Of a stretch of DNA of 64,000 nucleotides, positions 23,622 to 32,004 are shown in pieces. Positions within the stretch are counted from its first letter, which is position 1. Every line of letters starts with the position of its first letter. The stretch comes from Zhenhengia yiwuensis (GTDB lineage: Bacteria; Bacillota; Clostridia; Lachnospirales; Cellulosilyticaceae): positions 1 to 64,000 of the forward strand of contig NZ_JACRSY010000015.1 of assembly GCF_014384995.1 (NCBI RefSeq), given 5' to 3'. The position numbers and the translations under genes were made by a program. The notes under the pieces are model-generated. The model made no database searches. It saw nothing but the letters and a program-made list of their open reading frames with translations, and was not told the origin of the DNA.

Positions 23622-23950
23622 TCACTACATGTAACTTGGTTGAGTTTCTTATACATCTCAATCCAATCATCCAGGCTCATTGTTACAATCCATTTTTCTC
23701 GGTCTTTTCTATGCATAACTACAGGCACTTCATTTTCTTTACAGTCATTTTCAGCCTGTGTTAGTGCGTTGTATATATTAAGTTTTTCAACACGTTTACA
23801 TTCAATATGTATACCAGGTAGACCAACAACGTCAGCATCACCATTAGCTCCACAATACTGTTGACCTCTGCGTGTACTAAATCCATGTTCTTTTAATAGA
23901 TTAGAAAGTTCACGTTCTCCTCTGGCACCTTTTGCTCTACTATTTTTCAT
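23612..23950 (-). CDS. Hjc-like Holliday junction resolvase / PD-(D/E)XK nuclease
   Basis: The 112-residue protein has the Hjc-type core: KGARGERELSNLLKEHGF with the first catalytic Glu, GDADVVGLPGIHIECKRVEK with the Asp and ExK, then VPVVMHRKDREKWIVTM. It would resolve branched DNA during phage replication or recombination. The last codons carry a slippery A AAA AAG with a downstream stem-loop, so an 18-residue longer form is possible. It overlaps the upstream small gene by 4 bases. Confidence 0.85.
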   Translation of the reverse strand: MKNSRAKGARGERELSNLLKEHGFSTRRGQQYCGANGDADVVGLPGIHIECKRVEKLNIYNALTQAENDCKENEVPVVMHRKDREKWIVTMSLDDWIEMYKKLNQVTCSEKK

Positions 23951-24201
23951 TTAAATACCTTCTTCCAGAACGACTTTTTAGGTTGCTCTTTAAGATTATT
24001 TTCAAGTTGCTTTTTATGCTGCATTAAATCATAAGAGTAATTCTTCTCAATTTCTAATGCATGTTTCAAACTTTTATTCTCTGTAGAAAGTTGCTCATTT
24101 TCTTTGTAAAGTTGACGTATTGCCCTAGCCTGATTTTTAAGCCTTTGTTTATTACTTAGAGGCTTGTATGTACAAGCCTTTTTCTTCATTCGTTTATTCA
24201 C
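23947..24201 (-). CDS. Basic coiled-coil phage protein (84 aa)
   Basis: The protein MNKRMKKKACTYKPLSNKQR has a Lys/Arg-rich N-terminus, a coiled coil (about 25-70) and ends KKSFWKKVFK. It overlaps genes on both sides by 4 bases, so it is translated with the helicase loader and the nuclease. The charge suggests DNA contact; the function is unknown. Confidence 0.6.
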   Translation of the reverse strand: MNKRMKKKACTYKPLSNKQRLKNQARAIRQLYKENEQLSTENKSLKHALEIEKNYSYDLMQHKKQLENNLKEQPKKSFWKKVFK

Positions 24202-24872
24202 GATAAGTCCCCCTTATTTAACTTTTGCTGAGTTCTCGCATACACATCACGAAGCATTCCACATTGCCTTATGTTATAATCAATCCTACTATCATCTGTT
24301 ATAGGACCATATTCTATTTGAGGTATACCTTGTTTAGTATCTAATGCAAGTAACGCCTCTTGTTGTTTGGTCTCTAACCTAATCTGGTCTATTTGATTTC
24401 CTAATTTAGGCCCTAATGATAGTTCTTTTGTTACTCTTTTATTAACAGCCTCCATAGTCCTTATAAACTGCCCTCTAAGTACATCTGGTTTTTCAGCTTG
24501 GCTTATGGCTTTAATACCACCTATCCATTTAACAGCTTCTTGGACTTGCCTTGGTAATTCATTCATAGCTGCATCAGTAGAATAAATACCACCATGTTTG
24601 TTAATAGCTTGTACAACGATTCCCCAAGCTTGCTCTGCATCCACTAGATCAGGAAGTAATAACTCAGTGTATACCGCTCTTATTTCTGCAATACTTGGTG
24701 CCCACTTAGATGTTTTAGTAAGTTGTTGAGTAGCTATAAAAGCCTTTTCAAATTCTAGGTCAATCAGGCTAGCTACCCAATACCTACTCTCTTTACTGTT
24801 AAGCTCTAATTTAAAATTAGGGTAACAAGCTTTTAGCATAACGAGTATATCTTCGCATTGTTCCTTTGTCAT
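24198..24872 (-). CDS. Replicative helicase loader/inhibitor (SPP1 G39P-like)
   Basis: The 224-residue protein has an N-terminal helical domain (TKEQCEDILVMLKACYPNFK ... LIDLEFEKAFIATQQLTKTS) like that of G39P, which binds and loads the replicative helicase, and a C-terminal helical tail. The gene lies directly after the DnaD-like initiator, the usual order. No helicase gene is visible, so the host helicase is probably recruited. Confidence 0.78.
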   Translation of the reverse strand: MTKEQCEDILVMLKACYPNFKLELNSKESRYWVASLIDLEFEKAFIATQQLTKTSKWAPSIAEIRAVYTELLLPDLVDAEQAWGIVVQAINKHGGIYSTDAAMNELPRQVQEAVKWIGGIKAISQAEKPDVLRGQFIRTMEAVNKRVTKELSLGPKLGNQIDQIRLETKQQEALLALDTKQGIPQIEYGPITDDSRIDYNIRQCGMLRDVYARTQQKLNKGDLS

Positions 24873-24875
24873 ATC

Positions 24876-25721
24876 CTATTCCCCCTCCAAAAACCTCCTC
24901 ATTGCATCCGTAGAAGGTTCTTTATTCTCTTGTGTATTTGTACTGCTTTTCTCTTTAAACTTCTTCTGAGCTAACTGGTAGCGCTCTAGGGTATTAATTT
25001 TTTGCTCAATACATCTATTAAGAATACTCTTAACATAGTTGATATTTTTAACACCATTATTAGCGGTTTCTTGTACAGCCTTTTCTATTAAATCCAATTG
25101 AATGCCATCATCTAAATAACTTAGCAATGTTTCTATCTCTATAGAGCTAACTAATCTTCCAAACCCATCTTCTAAAATTTTTTGTATAACGGAAGTATGG
25201 TCAGCAGCTACTGCTATACTTTCCTTTACTTTCTCTTTACTTTCCTTTACTTTACTTTGGGGATTATTGTCAGCATTAACGGGGGTTTTTGTAACAATAA
25301 CTAGGTTTTTTGTTGCAGAAACCTCACTTTCACTTAAAAGTAAGTAATCTTGATAGATTTCTACAGCGCTTCTACGACCTATTGCTAGTAAAAATCTTTG
25401 CTGAATGCCATGCGAAGTTAGAATTTTATGTTGTTCATAAAGCCTATTATTAAGCAAATCCCACTTTAAACAGGTAGTTATTACATCATTAACTAGGGTT
25501 AATGCTACATTAACTCTCTTTGAGAAGAGTAATTTCTCTTTATCTGACCAGTTAATGTAGTACCCATTCTTATAAATGGCTTGAAGTAATTTAATAAAGA
25601 TGGCAAACCCCTCAAGTCCATACTCTGCTTCTAAAAGTTCAAGTTCGTCATCTGTACCTGCATATACGTCTAATGGAAAATACTCAAGCCCATCCTTTTT
25701 AGGTCTTGCCAAATTATTCAC
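24876..25721 (-). CDS. DnaD-like replication initiator with iterons in its gene
   Basis: The 281-residue protein has an N-terminal DUF4373/DnaD-type winged domain (GLEYFPLDVYAGTDDELELL ... AIFIKLLQAIYKNGYYI), a low-complexity linker (about 152-173, NPQSKVKESKEKVKES) and a C-terminal DnaB_2 domain (FGRLVSSIEIETLLSYLDDG ... NYVKSILNRCIE). The linker is encoded by AAAGN repeats at 25218-25258 that act as probable iterons. Placing the origin inside the initiator gene, as in lambda O and SPP1, fits. Confidence 0.87.
   Translation of the reverse strand: MNNLARPKKDGLEYFPLDVYAGTDDELELLEAEYGLEGFAIFIKLLQAIYKNGYYINWSDKEKLLFSKRVNVALTLVNDVITTCLKWDLLNNRLYEQHKILTSHGIQQRFLLAIGRRSAVEIYQDYLLLSESEVSATKNLVIVTKTPVNADNNPQSKVKESKEKVKESIAVAADHTSVIQKILEDGFGRLVSSIEIETLLSYLDDGIQLDLIEKAVQETANNGVKNINYVKSILNRCIEQKINTLERYQLAQKKFKEKSSTNTQENKEPSTDAMRRFLEGE
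25218..25317 (-). repeat. Iterons inside the initiator gene, probable phage replication origin
   Basis: On the minus strand eight units of AAAGT/AAAGG (one 6 bases long) occupy 25218-25258, preceded by ACAATAATCCCC (25259-25270). An imperfect inverted repeat TGCAACAA / TTGTTACA lies at 25310-25317 and 25290-25297. The protein linker encoded here is low complexity, which suggests that the DNA rather than the protein sequence is selected. Confidence 0.65.
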
Positions 25722-25727
25722 CCCTTT

Positions 25728-26420
25728 CTAAAAGGGGCATAGGCTTAAGTCAATTTCTAGCCCCTTTTCAGCTATATACGTTGGTTTATTTGTTAAGCTA
25801 TAGATTTCATCTTTAAACTGTTTAGCATCGCTGTTAGAGTCACTTAGGTGTAATAAAACGATGCTTCTAGTCTTGCTTAAGTCATTCGCTTTAAAAAAGT
25901 CTTTACAAGTTTCTAAACTCATATGATCCCTTACTATACGGTCTGCTAAAGCTGGATTAAATCCCTGTTCTACACGTTTATCTAGTATTTCTTTTGAGTA
26001 ATTGCATTCTACAAGCCAGTGATTAATGTCTTTAAATTTGTACTCAATATAGCCTGTGTCGGTTCCGAATACTAATTGACCTAATTCCTTATGAGTTACT
26101 TTAAAACCGTAACAGGGTACATCATGATGATTTTTAAAGGGTATATAGTTAAAGCCACCAAATCTTAAAACTCTTTCATATTGACTGTTTTTAATTGTGT
26201 ATGGTGTAAATACCTCAATCCCTCTCATTGAGTACTGCCCTGCATAAGCTGCATGGTCCTTGTGTTCATGTGACACTAAGCAACCTACTATCTTCCTATG
26301 GTCAACATGCCTTATCAGTTCCTTAAACGGTACCCCGGCTTCAATTACCAGGGCCTCCGTTTCATTTTCTAATATGTAGCTATTTGCCTTTGAGCCAGAA
26401 GCTAATACTTTAAGTTTCAT
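25728..26420 (-). CDS. Metallo-beta-lactamase-fold hydrolase of the recombination module
   Basis: The 230-residue protein starts MKLKVLASGSKANSYILENE and carries the metal-binding SHEHKDHAAY motif, a later FGTDTGYIE Asp motif and RDHMSLETCK. It is closest in layout to YycJ/WalJ-like nuclease-type MBL proteins. It lies directly after RecT, where many phages encode an exonuclease, so it may be the nuclease partner of RecT (inference). Confidence 0.83.
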   Translation of the reverse strand: MKLKVLASGSKANSYILENETEALVIEAGVPFKELIRHVDHRKIVGCLVSHEHKDHAAYAGQYSMRGIEVFTPYTIKNSQYERVLRFGGFNYIPFKNHHDVPCYGFKVTHKELGQLVFGTDTGYIEYKFKDINHWLVECNYSKEILDKRVEQGFNPALADRIVRDHMSLETCKDFFKANDLSKTRSIVLLHLSDSNSDAKQFKDEIYSLTNKPTYIAEKGLEIDLSLCPF

Positions 26421-26429
26421 AAGCCCCTC

Positions 26430-27275
26430 CTAAATTGGACACTCATTAGGAGCCACGTCTTTTACTACTGTTGCTGAGACATGTTCTTCTTCTGTAAATG
26501 GGACATCTACAAATTCTTTACTTGCTGTCATTTCTTTTTGCTCTTGCTGTACTGGAATTTCTTCATCCGTTGCACCATATGTATCAACTAAATCTCCATC
26601 ATCACTAGAGTTGATAAGTGTCTTACAAACCCTTGTGATAATCGTTTTCTTACACATTTCATCAGTAAAGTTCTTATGTGCTCCAGAGTTACCCTTTGCA
26701 TAACCTTGATTCCAGGAGTTCTTAATCTGCTGATAGCTCATATAAACTAAATCTCCTCTTGTACCATCCTTAAAAACTGGAATAGCAAAGGCTCCTGTGA
26801 TTTTATCTAGATTTACATTTAACGGATTAGGTTTGTATGTCTTAAGTTGCATTGTTAAGTCGTCAAGGTTAAATTCCATTTCAAATTCATCACCTTCATA
26901 GATAACAAAAGCCTTTACTTCTTCAAGATCTGCTACACGTTTAGCAATTGCTAACTTACCAAAATAACTTGTCATAAGCTGTAGTTTATCTCCATAGATA
27001 ACGAAGTAACATTGCTTCTTACTAGGCTCTAGACCCATTTTGACCATATCTAATAAACAGTTCGCTACACTTTCTTTAGTACATACTTCTGTAGCTAATT
27101 TGCCTGTTTTATCCTTTGTTTCAGCCAAGATAAGTTGAGCACTCTTAAGTGCATTACCTGCTGCATAAGATTTAGGAAGCACTAAACTGCCAGCTTCTTG
27201 GAGCTGCTTTACCTTTCCGAATACTTGCTCTGTAATTTCACTTTGTTTTTTTACTGCTACTTGATTTTCTGACAT
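26430..27275 (-). CDS. recT: RecT single-strand annealing protein
   Basis: The 281-residue protein matches RecT: LVLPKSYAAGNALKSAQLIL near residue 33, then MVKMGLEPSKKQCYFVIYGD and GKLAIAKRVADLEEVKAFVI, with DEMCKKTIITRVCKTLINSS near the end of the core. It anneals complementary single strands during phage recombination. The neighbours are an SbcC-like ATPase upstream and an MBL-fold protein downstream; no YqaJ or RecE exonuclease is present. Confidence 0.95.
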   Translation of the reverse strand: MSENQVAVKKQSEITEQVFGKVKQLQEAGSLVLPKSYAAGNALKSAQLILAETKDKTGKLATEVCTKESVANCLLDMVKMGLEPSKKQCYFVIYGDKLQLMTSYFGKLAIAKRVADLEEVKAFVIYEGDEFEMEFNLDDLTMQLKTYKPNPLNVNLDKITGAFAIPVFKDGTRGDLVYMSYQQIKNSWNQGYAKGNSGAHKNFTDEMCKKTIITRVCKTLINSSDDGDLVDTYGATDEEIPVQQEQKEMTASKEFVDVPFTEEEHVSATVVKDVAPNECPI

Positions 27276-27297
27276 TCTCTATTCCTCCTAGTTTTTA

Positions 27298-27519
27298 TTA
27301 ATTTAATGGCATTTGAAATACTGTTCTATCATTTGAATTATTTTCTACAAAGTTTGCTATAATCGCTAGAACTTCTTTTGCTCTATCTAGAGTTTCATAA
27401 TCTCCTAAATGGATATAGTCCTTACCTAAGGTATTGACTATTCTCCCGCCTTGCCATGCTTTTACTGTTCTGCAAAATGTAAGAGTTGTTTTATCCTGAC
27501 TTCTAATCCAAATTCCCAT
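27298..27519 (-). CDS. Small hypothetical protein (73 aa) between SbcC-like and RecT genes
   Basis: The protein MGIWIRSQDKTTLTFCRTVK has a beta-rich start and a helical end (DRAKEVLAIIANFVENNSND). Its start overlaps the stop of the SbcC-like gene by one base, so the two are coupled. I recognise no family. A role in recombination is suggested only by position. Confidence 0.6.
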   Translation of the reverse strand: MGIWIRSQDKTTLTFCRTVKAWQGGRIVNTLGKDYIHLGDYETLDRAKEVLAIIANFVENNSNDRTVFQMPLN

Positions 27520-29411
27520 TATTCTACCCTCAATTCTTTATCTTTTTCACTTACAATAAGATTGATTACTTGACTATATGTATCTGGTATACTCGTAACA
27601 CTCTCACGATTATCTAGCCATATAGGGGCATAGAAACCATAATGATTACTTAATACATTGATAATATCTATTCCTGCTGCAACCTTGGCTGCGTTGTTAG
27701 CATTGCTAAATGGCACACCATTAATAAGGCTTTCACAACACTCTACCAACCCACCATTAATCTGTTCTTCAAAAAGCTTGAACTTGACTGTTGTAAACTT
27801 ACTATTGATGTTCTCTTCAAGCATATCGACTTTAGCTTTTGTGAAGTCCTCTACTAAGATTTCTTGCTGCTCTACATCCGCTAAACTTACTTGGAGTTCT
27901 TTAAGCTGTTCCCCTAACTCTTTTATGCGTTCCAAAGTCTTTTCTTGGTTATCTGCCTTAGTAATTGTTAAATTGTAGAGCGCTATATCCTTCTGAGCTA
28001 TCTTAATTTCTTCCTTAATCTTAGAGGTATCTAACTGATTAAAGGATGCTACTGCTTGTTTAAGTTCATCTATTTGAGCATCTATTTCAGATGTATCACA
28101 TACAGTTTGTTCAATGGGTTCTGCAAGTTTTTCTTCTAAGTCAGCTAAACTTTTATTAATAATCACTACCTCTTGAGCTATGCCTTCAAATAGTTCCGCG
28201 CAACGAGCAATTTCATTATTATTACTAGCAATAGATGCTTTCTTACTATTTGCCAAGTTAACGACTCTTTCTTGTCTTACAGCCTTTTCTCGCTCATATT
28301 TAACGAATAATTCTTGTACTTTATCCGCTGGTAAGTCTTGGCCACATGTAGGACAAATAGCTTTGTGCTCATCGAAAGTTTCTTCTGCTATACGTTGCCA
28401 CTCTTCACGGTGCTCATTTACTTGTCCTTCTAGTAGCACATTGTCTTGCTTCTTAATTTCGATTATCTTTACAAGCCTATCTTGCTCAATCTGCTTACTA
28501 TTAAGCGTTGATTTAAGTTGAGCATATTGGTCTTTTAGCTTACCTTGTTCTCCATATAGCTGTTTGTTATGCTCTCTAATTATCTCTTCTTTTGTTCGTT
28601 CAAGTGATAATATGAGTTTTTGTTTATCTCGCACCACTTCAAACGCTTTCTCTGAAGCTTCAAGCTGCTGTTCAAAGTCTTGGATAGCCTGTTCTTTTTT
28701 GGCAATCTTTAATAATGCCACTTCTTTATCCAAGCTTTCATCTATGCCTCTTCTTAATTCATCTATGCGCGGTGGAATATCCTCTATATCCTTCTTAAGC
28801 TTCTTCTTAGTTGCTGCTAGAGATTTTTTGAACTCATCTACATCTTTTCCATTAAGACGTTGTTGAAGCTTATCATATCCAGGAACACTCACATCATTAA
28901 TTGTCCCACATACTTCAAATAGAATTTTTCTCTTGTCTTGCCATTTCATAGCTTCAAAAGTTAAAGGGTTAGTCAGTAACTTGAATGTTTTTTCCTTGAT
29001 AATTTCATCAACATATTTCTGATACTCTGACTTTTTACAAGGAACTCCATCTATGTAATAAGTAGTTTCATGCCCACTAAACTCTTGTTCGGCTTGTCCA
29101 CGTTTCTTAACCCATTTTTCCTTATACACTTTAGATAGGCTAAAAGTTTTACCATCAAATTCAAACTCTGCAGATACTTCAGTATTTAAAAAGTGAATAG
29201 GTTCATTGTTTTCTGCTAAAGGCTTAATTTCAAAATCTTTTCTGTCTTGGCTATCTTTATCAAATAATAACCACATAAAAGCATCGGCTACTGTAGTCTT
29301 TCCGGTTGCATTCGCACCATATAATTTAGTTTCTGTGCGTTCAAAAAGAATTTTTTTCTCCTTTATACCCTTGAAATTTTTCATTTCTAAAACTTTTAAC
29401 ACAAGTTTCAT
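27519..29411 (-). CDS. SbcC/Rad50-like AAA ATPase
   Basis: The 630-residue protein has Walker A at about 32-40 (KLYGANATGKTTVADAFMW), two long coiled coils (about 210-330 and 385-540), a zinc-hook-like CPTCGQDLP between them, and an ABC-type C-terminal half with NAAKVAAGIDIINVL and a Walker B-like WLDNRES. It is shorter than bacterial SbcC. No SbcD nuclease gene is nearby; the MBL-fold protein two genes downstream might supply the nuclease activity. Confidence 0.87.
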   Translation of the reverse strand: MKLVLKVLEMKNFKGIKEKKILFERTETKLYGANATGKTTVADAFMWLLFDKDSQDRKDFEIKPLAENNEPIHFLNTEVSAEFEFDGKTFSLSKVYKEKWVKKRGQAEQEFSGHETTYYIDGVPCKKSEYQKYVDEIIKEKTFKLLTNPLTFEAMKWQDKRKILFEVCGTINDVSVPGYDKLQQRLNGKDVDEFKKSLAATKKKLKKDIEDIPPRIDELRRGIDESLDKEVALLKIAKKEQAIQDFEQQLEASEKAFEVVRDKQKLILSLERTKEEIIREHNKQLYGEQGKLKDQYAQLKSTLNSKQIEQDRLVKIIEIKKQDNVLLEGQVNEHREEWQRIAEETFDEHKAICPTCGQDLPADKVQELFVKYEREKAVRQERVVNLANSKKASIASNNNEIARCAELFEGIAQEVVIINKSLADLEEKLAEPIEQTVCDTSEIDAQIDELKQAVASFNQLDTSKIKEEIKIAQKDIALYNLTITKADNQEKTLERIKELGEQLKELQVSLADVEQQEILVEDFTKAKVDMLEENINSKFTTVKFKLFEEQINGGLVECCESLINGVPFSNANNAAKVAAGIDIINVLSNHYGFYAPIWLDNRESVTSIPDTYSQVINLIVSEKDKELRVE

Positions 29412-29451
29412 ATCTTCTCTTCTCCTTTTATGGTATAATTAATCCGATAAT

Positions 29452-29835
29452 TTATTTTTTATCCGCATCAGTTTTGCTTTGGTCGGCTACTGGTGCGTTT
29501 TTCATTGTATCTAATGCTCTTTTGTAAACTGCTGCTTCATGAATAAGTTCCTGAATAGCTAACTCAATATTGCCAATGATAACTTGTAATGAGTAATGAA
29601 TATCTCCTATTGGCTCGTTGTTCTTAATCATCTTCCAAGTATCTTCTTTGTATCTAGTTACCCATGCAAGTTGTTCTTTTGCCTCTTCTGATTCTTCTAA
29701 CGCAAGCCCCCACATTTCGTGGTAATTACTCATGCTACCCCAGCGATTAATATTAAATGCTGTTTGGTCATGAATTAAGTTCTTAATCATATCTCTGATA
29801 TATTGGTCCTTTTCTTCTTTTGTTAATTCTTCCAT
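29452..29835 (-). CDS. Hypothetical phage protein (127 aa)
   Basis: The helical protein MEELTKEEKDQYIRDMIKNL contains WGLALEESEEAKEQLAWVTR, which recalls MazG-like acidic helices (EExxE), but the full MazG pattern is not met. The C-terminal 20 residues are Lys/Asp-rich and disordered. It is the first gene before the recombination block. Function unknown. Confidence 0.6.
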   Translation of the reverse strand: MEELTKEEKDQYIRDMIKNLIHDQTAFNINRWGSMSNYHEMWGLALEESEEAKEQLAWVTRYKEDTWKMIKNNEPIGDIHYSLQVIIGNIELAIQELIHEAAVYKRALDTMKNAPVADQSKTDADKK

Positions 29836-29943
29836 CTAATCATCACCTTTCTTCTTTTCTTCATTTCTAGCTATATATGACGCACCTAACATAGAAGCTA
29901 CGCCTAATAGAAATCCAAAACCGAGTATTATGGTATATTCCAT
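29836..29943 (-). CDS. Single-span membrane peptide (35 aa)
   Basis: The predicted peptide is MEYTIILGFGFLLGVASMLG followed by ASYIARNEEKKKGDD: one membrane helix and a charged cytoplasmic tail. The stop lies directly before the next gene and its start overlaps the upstream stop, so it is part of the operon. Function unknown. Confidence 0.5.
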   Translation of the reverse strand: MEYTIILGFGFLLGVASMLGASYIARNEEKKKGDD

Positions 29944-30134
29944 TAATCATCAAGCCTCACTTTTCTAACATATTGGCCATCTTCTTTAATGAGCTTGTAC
30001 CCACTTCCTGTAAGTCTATGAATTATAATCATATCTGTAGGCAAATCTCTTTCTACTAACCAGTTGTCATAGTTTAAACCTGCATCTGCTATTAGTTTCT
30101 TTTGCCTAACTGTTGGAGCCTTGCCGTGTTTCAC
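29943..30134 (-). CDS. DUF6906-like small phage protein (63 aa)
   Basis: The sequence MKHGKAPTVRQKKLIADAGL then NYDNWLVERDLPTDMIIIHR fits the small phage family with a KxPTxxQKxxI start and NWLV core (DUF6906). The function is unknown. It overlaps neighbours on both sides. Confidence 0.65.
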   Translation of the reverse strand: MKHGKAPTVRQKKLIADAGLNYDNWLVERDLPTDMIIIHRLTGSGYKLIKEDGQYVRKVRLDD

Positions 30135-30238
30135 TCTTCTTCCTCCTCTTCCTGTATTTTTAAATCTTTCATTGACTTTTCCAATGCTGCTAAAATGTCA
30201 CCAATCTTACCTTTAGCAATAAAAGTTAATCTTGACAT
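30131..30238 (-). CDS. Small acidic-tailed phage protein (35 aa)
   Basis: MSRLTFIAKGKIGDILAALE continues to a six-Glu tail. GGGAGGATTATTAAAGT precedes the start, a strong site. It overlaps the DUF6906-like gene by 4 bases. Function unknown. Confidence 0.5.
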   Translation of the reverse strand: MSRLTFIAKGKIGDILAALEKSMKDLKIQEEEEEE

Positions 30239-30387
30239 ACTTTAATAATCCTCCCTAAAAAAATTACAGTCTCTATAATTTTTTGTAATAATATTAGCTA
30301 GCCAGAATATACTTGATAGTGTAAAACTCTGTACTTTTTTATGAAAAAAGCGCAAAAAAATAAAGAGTCATCTTTTGTACGAAAGAA

Positions 30388-30540
30388 TTAATCTATTTTG
30401 TCACTTTCATCCTCTACCTCTATAGGTGTATATCCTGCCATCTTTAGCATTCTAATTTGAACTTCTGTAGAAAATTCAAGTTTTTCCTCATAGCTCAATT
30501 CATCAAAAGGTACATCGTTTAAATATGATATTACTTTCAT
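30388..30540 (-). CDS. Small hypothetical phage protein (50 aa)
   Basis: The ATG at 30540 follows AGGAGGGGATACATA. The acidic protein MKVISYLNDVPFDELSYEEK ends EVEDESDKID. It follows the antirepressor gene by about 60 bases. No family recognised. The ~150 bases to the left hold only a weak terminator-like hairpin (ATTAC/GTAAT stem with T7, about 30258-30292). Confidence 0.55.
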   Translation of the reverse strand: MKVISYLNDVPFDELSYEEKLEFSTEVQIRMLKMAGYTPIEVEDESDKID

Positions 30541-30597
30541 TATGTATCCCCTCCTAATACATATTATTAAATACACAGCTTGTCCTATTACACCTTT

Positions 30598-31395
30598 TTA
30601 AGTTAATCTCATTTGTGCATTAGCACCTTTAATCATTAACTGTAGCTCTTCGTTTGGCTCCCATTGAGGAATAATTTCCTTTGCCCTTTCAAAATCTTTA
30701 ACTGCGATATTTTTATATGAATTGACTTCGAATACATTTCTAAGCCATCTGTGAAGTTGGCTAAAAGCTTTTTTTGATACTTTCCTATTTTTATAAGCTG
30801 GGGCATCTGCTCCGCCCAATACACTAATTACCTTTTTGGATACAAGTGCCTGTATATCATTTTGTTGTCCATAATCAATAGTCATGGTATTTTCAAGTTT
30901 AGTAATTCTACTATCCATTTCCTGTTGCTTATGGTCTATTGCAAATATGGCTTGTAGTTCTTTGGATAAATGACTATATGTATTTTGTTGTTCTTCTCTT
31001 AAATGGAAATACTCATCCATTAATTGGTCATGTATCTCCCAAGCTAAATCTGTGTCCATGATTTTGATTAGCTTTGCATATCCTCTTTCTGATAGGAGAT
31101 AGATGTGTTCAGCTTGAGTTATTGCTTGTTTGGAGTAACTTAATTCTGTTAAATCCAACGTGTGGGTGTCGCCCACGCCTTTCTTTAAGTCAATAAAATC
31201 AATGCTTTCCTTAAATCGTTTCAAGTTATCCTTTATTAACCTTCTAACTTCTCTTGCTTCTGTATTATGTATTTCAGCTACCATCTTATCGGTAACTACT
31301 TTACAGTTTTCTCCAAACCCACCTAATACTACAGGGATTTCTTTTCCCATAAATTGCTGTGTTCCTTGTACTTTAACTAATGCATTCTTTGGCAT
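30598..31395 (-). CDS. Phage antirepressor (ORF6N-ORF6C)
   Basis: The 265-residue protein has an N-terminal ORF6N domain (about 14-110, with NTEAREVRRLIKDNLKRFKE and LLSERGYAKLIKIMDTDLAW) and a C-terminal ORF6C domain (about 190-260, SKKAFSQLHRWLRNVFEVNS). Such proteins counter the lysogenic repressor and help induction. It is the first large early gene past the Cro-like gene. Confidence 0.9.
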   Translation of the reverse strand: MPKNALVKVQGTQQFMGKEIPVVLGGFGENCKVVTDKMVAEIHNTEAREVRRLIKDNLKRFKESIDFIDLKKGVGDTHTLDLTELSYSKQAITQAEHIYLLSERGYAKLIKIMDTDLAWEIHDQLMDEYFHLREEQQNTYSHLSKELQAIFAIDHKQQEMDSRITKLENTMTIDYGQQNDIQALVSKKVISVLGGADAPAYKNRKVSKKAFSQLHRWLRNVFEVNSYKNIAVKDFERAKEIIPQWEPNEELQLMIKGANAQMRLT

Positions 31396-31521
31396 TTTGA
31401 TTCTCCTCCTCTAATACTTGTCCACTTTTTATGTAGATGAACTTCATCATCTACTAATGTGATTTATATCATTTATATGTAAAACTTTTTCTTTTGTACA
31501 TTGAGGGATGTCTGTATTACC

Positions 31522-31677
31522 CTAAGTAGTTTGTTCCTTTTCACCTATGTACTTAAGTCCCATATGGGTTTCAAATGATTTTTTAACCTTATCATTTAGT
31601 GCTTTAAGTTCTTGAGGGGAAGCTTCTTCAAAAGGCTTGACTTTATTATCTACTTCTAGTAAAAAGATATATTTCAT
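31522..31677 (-). CDS. Small hypothetical phage protein (51 aa)
   Basis: MKYIFLLEVDNKVKPFEEAS continues to YIGEKEQTT. GGGGGTGATTAT precedes the start. The short beta start and helix suggest a folded domain. It is the first gene after the distal operator at 31762. Function unknown. Confidence 0.55.
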   Translation of the reverse strand: MKYIFLLEVDNKVKPFEEASPQELKALNDKVKKSFETHMGLKYIGEKEQTT

Positions 31678-31761
31678 ATAATCACCCCCATATCAATATA
31701 TTCAGGTCACATTTTGTCCTATTAGCATTTTTACGATTTATTTGCATACATCCACTAGATA

Positions 31762-31775
31762 TTGCGTATACGCAA
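31762..31775. promoter_or_regulatory. Repressor operator, perfect 14-bp palindrome
   Basis: TTGCGTATACGCAA is a perfect palindrome just past the stop of the Cro-like gene. It is the best match among four related sites, the others being at 32005, 32068 and 32090. It may control the genes to the left separately. Confidence 0.65.
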
Positions 31776-31778
31776 GAT

Positions 31779-31979
31779 TTATACAAAAAAATATTCCATC
31801 GGATTATCTATTTCTAAAATATCAATAAGCTTTTGTGCCTCTGCTACAGTAATCTTTGAACCATCACTATAATTAATCTTTCTATTTATAGTAGATGTAT
31901 CCACTCCGAATTTTTTTGCCAATAATTCCTGTGTATACCCCAACTCTACCATTCTACCTTTAATCTTATTTACATTCAT
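31779..31979 (-). CDS. Cro-like XRE-family repressor
   Basis: The ATG at 31979 lies 7 bases after AAAGGAG, giving 66 residues. The helix-turn-helix reads YTQELLAKKFGVDTSTINRK. It is divergent from the CI-like repressor gene and is the first gene of the leftward early operon, so a Cro-type role is likely. It is preceded by a promoter and flanked by operators. Confidence 0.82.
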   Translation of the reverse strand: MNVNKIKGRMVELGYTQELLAKKFGVDTSTINRKINYSDGSKITVAEAQKLIDILEIDNPMEYFFV

Positions 31980-32004
31980 TTTCATACTCCTTTCATATTT
32001 TTTC

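Noticed and set aside
27658..28866. Plus-strand frames of about 100-113 codons
   Set aside because: They are antisense to the SbcC-like gene, Ser/Leu-rich with no start signals, and match no protein pattern.
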